From ZC4RG36 sp964652205 (GTDB lineage Bacteria; Chloroflexota; Anaerolineae; Aggregatilineales; Phototrophicaceae): 5,583 nt of DNA. The translations under genes were made by a program, and so were the position numbers. Shown piece by piece: positions 1 through 5,530 of this stretch (position 1 is its first letter; every line of letters starts with the position of its first letter). The notes beneath the pieces were generated by a model. That model saw only the letters and a program-made list of their open reading frames with translations. It was not told the origin of the DNA and ran no database searches. Location of the stretch: NCBI GenBank assembly GCA_964652205.1, contig CAZZAO010000210.1:1-5583 (forward strand). Direction: 5' to 3'.

Positions 1-2
1 AC

Positions 3-55
3 AAACCCTCATGACCTTTTATAGCCTGGGCTGCGATTTTGATGCGATTGCCCTG
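3..55 (+). repeat. Left copy of 53-bp inverted terminal repeat
   Basis: This stretch is repeated in inverted orientation at 5531-5583 with 52 of 53 positions identical; the only difference is G at 29 versus A in the other copy. Similarity stops abruptly after position 55. Inside it the heptamer TGCGATT occurs twice (32-38 and 43-49), an 11-bp period, framed by GGGC (28-31) and GCCC (50-53). No transposase gene or flanking target duplication is visible, because the window begins two bases outside the repeat. It lies 19 bp upstream of the -35 box of the tRNA promoter. It could be a shared upstream control element, a dispersed intergenic repeat or the end of a non-autonomous element; the sequence alone does not decide. 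Confidence 0.93.
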
Positions 56-74
56 ACGATCTGCTGGTCGATGC

Positions 75-103
75 TTGACACCCTTCTGGCCGCGCTCTAT
101 AAT
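75..103 (+). promoter_or_regulatory. Consensus sigma-70 promoter of tRNA-Gly
   Basis: TTGACA (75-80) and TATAAT (98-103) match the housekeeping consensus in all twelve positions with the optimal 17-bp spacer. Transcription would start near 110, leaving only about six leader bases before the mature tRNA 5' end at 116. A promoter of this strength is typical of stable RNA genes. Confidence 0.93.
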
Positions 104-115
104 GACCTTCATCGC

Positions 116-188
116 GCGGGCGTAGCTCAGTTGGTAGAGCGTTTGCTTCCCAAGCAAAATGTCGTGAGTCCGAATCTCATCGCCCGCT
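116..188 (+). tRNA. tRNA-Gly, anticodon CCC
   Basis: The cloverleaf is complete. The acceptor arm is 116-122 paired with 181-187 (7 bp). The D arm has GCTC/GAGC (125-128, 137-140). The anticodon stem is TTTGC/GCAAA (142-146, 154-158) with loop 147-153 and anticodon CCC at 149-151, which reads GGG glycine codons. A five-base variable region follows (159-163), then a T stem at 164-168/176-180 whose outermost pair is G-U. The discriminator is U at 188, as expected for bacterial tRNA-Gly. CCA is not encoded, so a nucleotidyltransferase must add it. The T loop reads TCCGAAT, so the base at standard position 55, almost always U (pseudouridine), is C. The gene stands alone, with its own promoter and terminator. 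Confidence 0.95.
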
Positions 189-198
189 CAGTTCACAG

Positions 199-220
199 AC
201 GGCCCTTCGGGGCCGTTTTT
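199..220 (+). terminator. Rho-independent terminator of tRNA-Gly
   Basis: ACGGCCC (199-205) pairs perfectly with GGGCCGT (210-216) around a stable TTCG tetraloop, and the 3' arm runs into five T residues (216-220). It begins 10 bases after the tRNA 3' end and closes a monocistronic tRNA unit. Confidence 0.95.
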
Positions 221-312
221 CATCAACGAATTGATTTTCTGCCTTGGCGCAGGTTTTCTGGCGCGGCGAGGCAGGCGGAAGCGCTCCTGATCGGCGAAGC
301 GCTGAGGGTTTC

Positions 313-332
313 ATACCGATTTCACACGGTAT
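313..332. promoter_or_regulatory. Inverted repeat 1, candidate operator half-sites
   Basis: ATACCG (313-318) and CGGTAT (327-332) form a perfect 6-bp dyad with an 8-bp centre. The same half-site recurs in the dyad at 372-399, with TCATACCG occurring both at 311-318 and at 386-393. Symmetric sites of this size are typical of dimeric repressors such as TetR-type proteins, but no such regulator is encoded in the window, so the operator reading is inference. Confidence 0.45.
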
Positions 333-335
333 CAA

Positions 336-367
336 TGAATTGTCAACGATCCCGGTCGTACAATTCA
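336..367. repeat. Inverted repeat 2, bulged hairpin
   Basis: TGAATTGT (336-343) pairs with ACAATTCA (360-367). Just inside, ACGA (346-349) pairs with TCGT (356-359), leaving a two-base bulge on the left arm and a six-base loop. The result is a 12-bp bulged stem. No T run follows, so it is not a terminator. It could act as a DNA binding site or as RNA structure if the leader is transcribed from upstream. Confidence 0.5.
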
Positions 368-371
368 AAGT

Positions 372-399
372 GACTCTATACGGTGTCATACCGTGAGTC
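372..399. promoter_or_regulatory. Inverted repeat 3, candidate operator
   Basis: ACGGT (380-384) and ACCGT (390-394) form the inner arms around a five-base centre. GACTC (372-376) and GAGTC (395-399) extend the pairing, with three unpaired bases (377-379) on the left side only. The TCATACCG half-site is shared with inverted repeat 1, although there the ATACCG arm lies on the left. Dyad centres are about 65 bp apart, close to six helical turns, which would suit cooperative binding by one regulator. Confidence 0.45.
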
Positions 400-487
400 G
401 ATGCTCATCCTGCCCGTTTCGCTCCTGTTCAGAACCGAAAGCGGGGTCGAGCAGCGGCGAGTCCGATTCCTGAGTCGTCGTCCCGAC

Positions 488-500
488 CGCATCAAAATCG
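488..500 (-). repeat. Partial third copy of the terminal repeat core
   Basis: CGCATCAAAATCG here is identical to 5540-5552 and is the reverse complement of 34-46 in the left repeat copy. It covers the space between and most of the two TGCGATT units. A similar CATGA motif follows at 505-509. The match lies 24 bp upstream of the kinase start codon. It is short and partly A-rich, so chance is not excluded. Confidence 0.45.
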
Positions 501-524
501 ACACTCATGACTTGAAGAAACCTC

Positions 525-3170
525 ATGCGACCTGTCCCAACATTGGTTAGAAAATTGCTGTCGGCTACCGAATGGATCGAGTCGCGCCTGCGGCGGTTCG
601 ATGATTCGCGGGCTGTTGGCCCCGTTGATGCCCCCGGACGCCCGCTTGCCGCGCCCGAAACTGCTGATTCGGACAGCTTATCGTGGGATCGGCACCTGAC
701 TCGCGCGCTGCGCGACACCGTCCCTGAATCGATTTATTTCAAGGATGCCGAGGGCCAATTCCTCAGCATCAATCAGGCGATGGCGCGCCGACTGGGGCTG
801 AGTACCCCGCAGCAGGCCGTCGGCAAAACCGACCGGGACTTTTTCCCGGCGGAATCAGCGCGTTCCTCAGCGCTCGAAGAGCAGGAAATCATCCGCACCG
901 GACAGCCGATCCTTGATGATGAGGAAGAAGAGGTCTGGCCCGATCACTCGACGAGCTGGTCGTCGATCACCAAACTACCGCTGCGCGACGCAGCCGGCCA
1001 GATCGTCGGCACATTTGGGATCACCCGCGACATTACCGCGAGCAAGCAGGCCGAGGCCGCGCTGATGGAGAGCGAGCGGCGTTACCGGGCCGTCTGCGAG
1101 CTGATCTCCGATTACGCTTATTCCTTCCGTGTCATGCCCGATGGCTCGTTCGAGGATGAATGGGTCACGGCGGCATCATTCATTCGTCTGACCGGCTATC
1201 ACTGGAATGAACTCGACGAACAGGGAGCGTTCGCGCTTTTTGATCCAGCGGAAAAGGACAACCTGCCCCAGGAACAGGAGCTGCTGCGGCAGGGACAGAC
1301 GGTAGGCCGCGACTATCAGATCATCACGCGCGACGGTGAAGCCCGCTGGTTGCACATTCTGCGCCGTCCCGAATGGGATGAAGCACGCGAGCGCATTGTC
1401 CGCTTTTACGGCGTTGCTCAGGACGTGACCGAACGTAAACGCGCCGAAGCCGCCGAGCGCGAACAGCGCGTTCTGGCCGAAGCCATGCGCGATATTGCAG
1501 CCGCGTTGATTAGCACAACCGACGTCCGCACGGTGATGACGCGCGTGCTGGAAACCGTGGGCCGCGTCGTGCCGCACGACTACGCCACGATTATGCTGAT
1601 TGAAGGCGACTATGCGCGCGTGGCTCACGCGCATGGCTGGCCGGAAGAAGACGAGTTCATCGCCCGAAGCGTCCGAATGCCGCTGGCCGCAGCCAACCTG
1701 CATACCATGATTGTCCAGCGCGAGCCGCTGCTGATCTCCGATGTCCCCCGCTATCCCGACTGGGTCGAGGTCGAGTGGAAGGCGCGCAAGCCGACCGGCT
1801 CGTATGTCGGCGCGCCCATTCAGGTTCACGGACAGGTCATCGGCTTTCTCAACCTCGATAGCAACACACCGGGCTTTTTCACAACCCGACACGCAGACCG
1901 ACTGGGGATTTTCGCCGATCAGGCAGCCATTGCGATTGAGAACGCCCAACTCTACGACGAGCTTCAGCAGCACGCGCACCAGCTCGAACGGCGCGTTGCC
2001 GAGCGCACGGTCGCGCTTCAGCGAGCGAAGGATCACGTCGAAGCGATCCTCGACAACAACAGCGACGCGATTATCGTCGCGTGGCGTGATAGCACCGTCA
2101 GCCAGGTCAACCCGGCCTTCGGCCAGTTATTCAGCTATCCGCTGGGGGACGCGCTCGACGAATCGCTGCTGACGCTGCTTCCTTCAACGCAAACCGACGC
2201 GCTCAGAGATGCGCTCGAAGCAGTCAGGTCAACGCGCCAGTCGGCACGGCTGGAAATGTCGATTCAGCGCAAGGATGGCAGTCAGTTCGATGCCGATGTC
2301 GTCCTGTCGCCGATTCTGGAGCACGATCCCCTGACGGCGGCGCTGTCGATGTCGGGCGTTGTGTGCAGCGTGCGCGACATCACCGAGCGCAAGCAGGCGG
2401 AGATGGCCGCGCAGCAGGCGCTCAAAGCCGAGATGGAGCTAAATGAGCTGAAGTCACGCTTTATTTCGATGGCCTCGCACGAGTTTCGCACGCCGCTGGC
2501 GTCGATCCTGTCATCGTCGGAACTGCTCATCCGCTATCGGGAGCGGATGGATGTCACCCAGCTTGACGAAAAGCTGCGCACGATTGTGGCGCAGGTGCAG
2601 TACCTCACCAGCGTCATCGAAGACGTACTCGATATGTCGCGGATGGAGTCGGCCTGGGCCGAGTTCAAGCCCGTCTCGACCGACCTTGACGGCCTGTGCC
2701 GCGGCATCATCGACGAGTTTGCCAATCGCCCGGAAATCACGCATCAGATCATCTTCACCTCGACGCCCCCGCCGCGCCTGATGCTCGACGACCGGCTGAT
2801 GCATCGGATTATCACCAACCTGCTGACCAATGCGATCAAATACTCGCCATCGGACACGCCGATTTTCGTCAGCCTCGACACGACGGCTGACGATATGGTG
2901 CTGCGGGTGCGCGATCAGGGCATCGGCATCCCGCTTGCCGACCAGAAGCATCTGTTCCAACCCTTCCATCGCGCAACGAATGTCGGGACAATTGCCGGAA
3001 CGGGCCTCGGTCTTTCGATCATCAAGCGGGCAGTCGAGCTTCATGATGGCACGATTGAGGTCAAAAGCGAAGTCGGCATCGGCACGACCTTTACCATCTC
3101 GATTCCGCTCAGGCCGCATCGCCAGCAGCCGGGGACGCTGAACCAGTGGGCCAGAACCTCCCACGGCTAA
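525..3170 (+). CDS. Soluble PAS-PAS-GAF-PAS sensor histidine kinase
   Basis: This is a hybrid-free two-component sensor kinase of 881 residues that should autophosphorylate on histidine and pass phosphate to a response regulator. Visible domains, in order: PAS at about 59-172 (ending GITRDIT), PAS at about 182-303 (ending VAQDVTERK), GAF at about 318-476, a coiled signalling helix at about 474-508, PAS at about 505-622 (ending VRDITERK), HisKA at about 640-708, and HATPase_c at about 745-866. Catalytic motifs are intact: H-box SHEFRTPL with H652, N-box with N765 and N769, G1 DQGIG (797-801), F-box LFQPF (810-814) and G2 GTGLGL (825-830). There is no signal peptide or hydrophobic segment, so it is cytoplasmic and probably senses an internal ligand, light, gas or redox state; the ligand is unknown. 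There is no receiver domain and no neighbouring regulator. The ribosome site is weak (GAAG near 515-518), but no better in-frame start precedes the first PAS domain. Confidence 0.93.
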   Translation: MRPVPTLVRKLLSATEWIESRLRRFDDSRAVGPVDAPGRPLAAPETADSDSLSWDRHLTRALRDTVPESIYFKDAEGQFLSINQAMARRLGLSTPQQAVGKTDRDFFPAESARSSALEEQEIIRTGQPILDDEEEEVWPDHSTSWSSITKLPLRDAAGQIVGTFGITRDITASKQAEAALMESERRYRAVCELISDYAYSFRVMPDGSFEDEWVTAASFIRLTGYHWNELDEQGAFALFDPAEKDNLPQEQELLRQGQTVGRDYQIITRDGEARWLHILRRPEWDEARERIVRFYGVAQDVTERKRAEAAEREQRVLAEAMRDIAAALISTTDVRTVMTRVLETVGRVVPHDYATIMLIEGDYARVAHAHGWPEEDEFIARSVRMPLAAANLHTMIVQREPLLISDVPRYPDWVEVEWKARKPTGSYVGAPIQVHGQVIGFLNLDSNTPGFFTTRHADRLGIFADQAAIAIENAQLYDELQQHAHQLERRVAERTVALQRAKDHVEAILDNNSDAIIVAWRDSTVSQVNPAFGQLFSYPLGDALDESLLTLLPSTQTDALRDALEAVRSTRQSARLEMSIQRKDGSQFDADVVLSPILEHDPLTAALSMSGVVCSVRDITERKQAEMAAQQALKAEMELNELKSRFISMASHEFRTPLASILSSSELLIRYRERMDVTQLDEKLRTIVAQVQYLTSVIEDVLDMSRMESAWAEFKPVSTDLDGLCRGIIDEFANRPEITHQIIFTSTPPPRLMLDDRLMHRIITNLLTNAIKYSPSDTPIFVSLDTTADDMVLRVRDQGIGIPLADQKHLFQPFHRATNVGTIAGTGLGLSIIKRAVELHDGTIEVKSEVGIGTTFTISIPLRPHRQQPGTLNQWARTSHG

Positions 3171-3364
3171 AGCAGGGCGCTTCGAGCCACCCTCCGCGCG
3201 ATTCGGATCAGGCTGACTCGGCAGGACGCGCCATAGCCGACTTGACCATCCTGTACGCTCCACAAACCTGCGGAAAGCAACGATCTGGCTGAGAGAGCGC
3301 TGATCCCTTGACCCTGAGGACGCGCGCTGTCATGCTTGAGGATTGAAGCGGGTGCTTTTGACGC
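3171..3364. other. Intergenic region upstream of the isomerase gene
   Basis: About 200 noncoding bases separate the kinase stop from the ribosome site of the next gene. No clear terminator follows the kinase. TTGACC occurs at 3242-3247 and again at 3308-3313. The second has only a poor -10 partner (CATGCT at 3331-3336, 17-bp spacer), so no promoter is called with confidence. The stretch at about 3289-3318 contains CTGAGA and CCCTTGACCCTGA, which resemble conserved parts of a THI-box, but the rest of that riboswitch fold is not found. Confidence 0.5.
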
Positions 3365-3371
3365 AGGAGAG
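3365..3371 (+). promoter_or_regulatory. Shine-Dalgarno that fixes the isomerase start
   Basis: AGGAGAG lies with its GGAG core eight bases before the ATG at 3378. The same frame is open upstream to a TTG at 3336, but that codon has no ribosome site, and starting there would place this motif inside the gene. The ATG at 3378 is therefore preferred. Confidence 0.85.
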
Positions 3372-3377
3372 AATTTG

Positions 3378-4574
3378 ATGACTTCGACGCAGTTGATTCG
3401 ACAGACTTTTGAACAGGGCACGGGTATCCTGCGTATGGCCCCGAATTTTGTCCCTCGGCGCTTCAGTCAGGCCGGACACCGTCTGCGCCTGCATCCTGAC
3501 GACTATTACGCGCTCGGCACGCAGCGCGGCTCGATCAAGGAGCGCTGGTTTTCATCGGTGATCGCCGCCATGAACGGGCCGCTGGCCCCCGCCGACGAGG
3601 GGCTGAGTTACGTCGCGCCGACCAACCAGATCGCCGACCGGTTCCCCTTCCGCGATGCGGTCGACGAGTTAGGCGCGGACCTCATCGGCGCGGAACTGAA
3701 GCGGAAATATGGCACATGGCCGATGTATTCCAAGTTTTTCGACTACAATCTGCCGCTCTTTTTCCACCTGCACCTGAACGACGAAGCTGCCGCGCGCGTC
3801 GGGCGCATGGGCAAGCCGGAAGCCTACTACTTCCCGCCGCAGTTAAACAACCATCCCGGCGAGTTTCCAGTCACTTACTTCGGCTTTGACCCGACGGTGA
3901 CAAAGGAACAGGTGCGTCAGCGGCTGCTCGACTTCGAGAAGCGCGATACCCGCATCACCGAGCTATCGCGCGCCTTTCGGATCGAGCCTGGCAGCGGATG
4001 GTATACGCCACCCGGCGTGCTCCACGCGCCCGGCTCGTACCTGACCTACGAGCCGCAGTGGAACAGCGACGTCAACTCGGTCTACGAGAACATCACGCTC
4101 GGTGAGGTTTACCCGCACTCGTTTCTGGTCGAAAACTGCCCCGACGACCGGAAACAGGACATTGACTACATCATGAGCCTGATGGACTGGGACGCCAATG
4201 TTGATCCTGATTATCGCCGTCACTACTACCGTCCGCCGGTTATCGCTCAGACAGAAGAAGGCCGGTACGCTGAAAACTGGATCGTTTATGGCAACCCCTA
4301 CTTCAGCGCAAAAGAACTGACCGTGCTGCCGGGGCAAACTGCCGTTATCACCGACAGCGCCGCCTATGGCTGTATTCAGGTACAGGGCCACGGGACGTTC
4401 GGCGTCCACGCCTGTGAAGCCGCTGTGATGCTGCGCTACGGTCAACTGAGCGCCGACGAATTCTTCGTCAGCGAAACAGCCGCCCGTGACGGCATCACTA
4501 TCGTCAACCACAGCCAGCACGAGCCGATTGTGTTCCTCAAGCACTTCGGGCCGAATCGCACCGACGCGCCCTGA
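3378..4574 (+). CDS. Class I mannose-6-phosphate isomerase-like cupin
   Basis: This protein of 398 residues has the layout of type I phosphomannose isomerases, zinc enzymes that interconvert aldose and ketose sugar phosphates. The metal-site landmarks appear in the right order: HLHLND (H130, H132) where ManA has its QVHPDD-type motif, KPEAYY (E148) where ManA has its KTE motif, and PPGVLHAPG (H216) followed by YEPQWNSD (224-231), like the PAGTVHA...YEIQQNSD signature. The glutamine ligand of classical enzymes appears to be replaced by H130. The C-terminal third (about 310-395) looks like a second cupin barrel. The N-terminal 50 residues do not resemble classical ManA. Exact substrate is unknown: a relaxed or different sugar specificity is plausible, and true mannose-6-phosphate activity is unproven. 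It follows the kinase gene on the same strand, but the 207-bp gap suggests separate transcription. It converges with the minus-strand gene downstream. Confidence 0.8.
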   Translation: MTSTQLIRQTFEQGTGILRMAPNFVPRRFSQAGHRLRLHPDDYYALGTQRGSIKERWFSSVIAAMNGPLAPADEGLSYVAPTNQIADRFPFRDAVDELGADLIGAELKRKYGTWPMYSKFFDYNLPLFFHLHLNDEAAARVGRMGKPEAYYFPPQLNNHPGEFPVTYFGFDPTVTKEQVRQRLLDFEKRDTRITELSRAFRIEPGSGWYTPPGVLHAPGSYLTYEPQWNSDVNSVYENITLGEVYPHSFLVENCPDDRKQDIDYIMSLMDWDANVDPDYRRHYYRPPVIAQTEEGRYAENWIVYGNPYFSAKELTVLPGQTAVITDSAAYGCIQVQGHGTFGVHACEAAVMLRYGQLSADEFFVSETAARDGITIVNHSQHEPIVFLKHFGPNRTDAP

Positions 4575-4681
4575 GGATTTCCCTCACTCCCGGCCCGTCT
4601 GAGCGGGGTGAACCGGATGCCTGAAGGTTCATTTTATAGTTTGCTCGACCCGGTCGACATGAGGTTTTTTGCGACGGGCTG
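4575..4681. other. Convergent intergenic region with weak hairpins
   Basis: The two neighbouring genes end toward each other here, so a bidirectional terminator would be expected. Two hairpins are visible. CCGG-CCCG (4590-4597) pairs with CGGG (4604-4607) and CCGG (4613-4616) across a five-base bulge. TCGACC (4645-4650) pairs with GGTCGA (4652-4657) around a single base. A run of six T residues (4665-4670) begins seven bases after the second hairpin, so neither is a classical terminator. TTTTATAG (4632-4639) and CATGAGG (4658-4664) echo parts of the terminal repeat and may be a decayed fragment of it or chance. Confidence 0.45.
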
Positions 4682-5437
4682 CTAGCGTTTGCCTGCCAGC
4701 CATTCGATGATGCTGCGCCACATCAGGCCGTAGCCGGGCCAGCTCAGGAAAGGTGGCGGACACCAGTGCGGGCCGATGTCCGAGGCCCAGGCGAGCGTTC
4801 GTCCCTTGCCGACGGTCTGCGCCGCCAGCATCGGGTGGTCGCCGACACTCAGGAGCAAATCAGCGTCCGGCTTGAGCAGCAGCTCGTTGTAGCCGAGCAA
4901 TGCGGGCCAGTCAGTCGGCAGGCCGTTCAGAATTGGATGGCTCGCCAGCTTCACTTCCGGGACTGCGCCTTCAGGCGCTTCTACCCGGTCATCGAACGTC
5001 AGCAGGTTGACCGGCAGGATGTCTTCGATGGCGCTGCGATAATATTTGGCCGAGCCGTAGATGCCGGAAAACGACAGGTAGCCGCCGCACATCGCCAGCC
5101 CGCCGCCCTGCTCTACCCAGGTCTTGAGCAGCTTCAGCCGGTTCGGCGTCGACTTGCCATGCAGCCAGGTATCGGGGTGGAGCAGCAGCGTATTCGCGCC
5201 GATGTCGCTCAGAATGACGACGTCATAGTGATTGAGCGCGTCGAGCGTCTGCGGAAATGCTCTGGCGGCCAGATGGCCGGGCATATGCTCGAAGGCGAAC
5301 CCGCCAGCGGCCAGCGCCTTTTCGAGATATTCCGTACCGACATCGTATTCGGTACTGGAGAAGAAGTCCCAGCCCTTAAAATGAGTGGTATTGCCCACCC
5401 ACGACTCACCGGCCAGCAAAACGCGAATATCGGCCAT
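4682..5437 (-). CDS. GATase1-like protein (class I glutamine amidotransferase fold)
   Basis: This 251-residue protein looks like the GATase1_like family (formerly DUF1355), cytoplasmic proteins of about 250 residues with a flavodoxin-like class I amidotransferase fold and no settled reaction. The first strand is IRVLLAGESW (4-13), followed by YDVVILSDIGAN (71-82). The nucleophile-elbow-like motif GGGLAMCGGYLSFSG (111-125) puts C117 at the place of the catalytic cysteine. H224 in SDIGPHW (219-225) could be the partner histidine. There is no signal peptide or membrane segment. The ATG at 5437 is supported by its position at the start of the fold; the ribosome site is modest (GAGA and AGG within 12 bases upstream). 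Its own promoter lies 45 bases upstream. The gene is divergent from the rest of the window and faces the sugar isomerase, which hints at carbohydrate-related metabolism without proving it. ThuA-type proteins are the main alternative family. Confidence 0.8.
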   Translation of the reverse strand: MADIRVLLAGESWVGNTTHFKGWDFFSSTEYDVGTEYLEKALAAGGFAFEHMPGHLAARAFPQTLDALNHYDVVILSDIGANTLLLHPDTWLHGKSTPNRLKLLKTWVEQGGGLAMCGGYLSFSGIYGSAKYYRSAIEDILPVNLLTFDDRVEAPEGAVPEVKLASHPILNGLPTDWPALLGYNELLLKPDADLLLSVGDHPMLAAQTVGKGRTLAWASDIGPHWCPPPFLSWPGYGLMWRSIIEWLAGKR

Positions 5438-5482
5438 CAGCCTGTCTCTTTCGTGTGCGCGTCGTCAGGAACAAGTCGCACC

Positions 5483-5511
5483 ATTATATCGGCTGAACGG
5501 CGCTGGCACAG
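5483..5511 (-). promoter_or_regulatory. Promoter of the GATase1-like gene
   Basis: On the minus strand a perfect TATAAT lies at 5488-5483, 45 bases before the start codon. The -35 position at a 17-bp spacing (5511-5506) reads CTGTGC, a poor match. A strong -10 box with a weak -35 box is typical of promoters that need an activator. The right copy of the 53-bp repeat ends 19 bp upstream of the -35 position, the same geometry as at the tRNA promoter. Confidence 0.7.
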
Positions 5512-5530
5512 CCGCGCGAGTACGGCCTCG

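Larger units (their letters stand above)
221..524. other. Dyad-rich noncoding leader region before the kinase gene
   Basis: This gap of about 300 bases holds no convincing gene; reading frames across it are short and resemble nothing known. It contains a direct repeat of GAAGCGCT (278-285 and 296-303), three consecutive inverted repeats between 311 and 399, and a 13-bp match to the terminal repeat (488-500). No clear promoter for the kinase gene could be found. TACAAT at 359-364 is a fair -10 box, but no -35 box lies at a proper distance; TTGTCA at 340-345 is only 13 bp away. The structure suggests that control of the downstream kinase gene is concentrated here. Confidence 0.6.

Noticed and set aside
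116..188. The tRNA as an attachment site for an integrated element.
   Set aside because: No second copy of the tRNA 3' end is found elsewhere in the window and no integrase is present.
11..373. A 120-codon plus-strand frame running through the tRNA.
   Set aside because: It overlaps the promoter, the tRNA and its terminator, and its sequence resembles no protein family; it is open by chance.
506..514. A minimal ATG-ACT-TGA reading frame ten bases before the kinase start.
   Set aside because: Such start-stop frames arise often by chance, no good ribosome site precedes it, and there is no sign of translational coupling.
1176..2036. Long antisense frame inside the kinase gene, and similar ones at 2511-3263 and 3963-4544.
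   Set aside because: These are shadow frames typical of G+C-rich coding DNA; the sense strand carries intact domains and motifs throughout.
3286..3345. THI-box (TPP riboswitch) resemblance: GGCTGAGA then CCCTTGACCCTGA upstream of the isomerase-like gene.
   Set aside because: The conserved pieces are closer together than usual, there is no upstream GGGG-type arm to pair with CCC, no TGG/CCA P5-like helix and no clear GCGxAGGGA segment after it. The downstream gene is not a thiamine gene. A covariance search with the TPP family (RF00059) would settle it; a significant full-length hit would reverse this.
3336..3377. TTG at 3336 as the start of the isomerase-like gene, adding 14 residues.
   Set aside because: It has no ribosome site, and the strong AGGAGAG at 3365-3371 is correctly spaced for the ATG at 3378.
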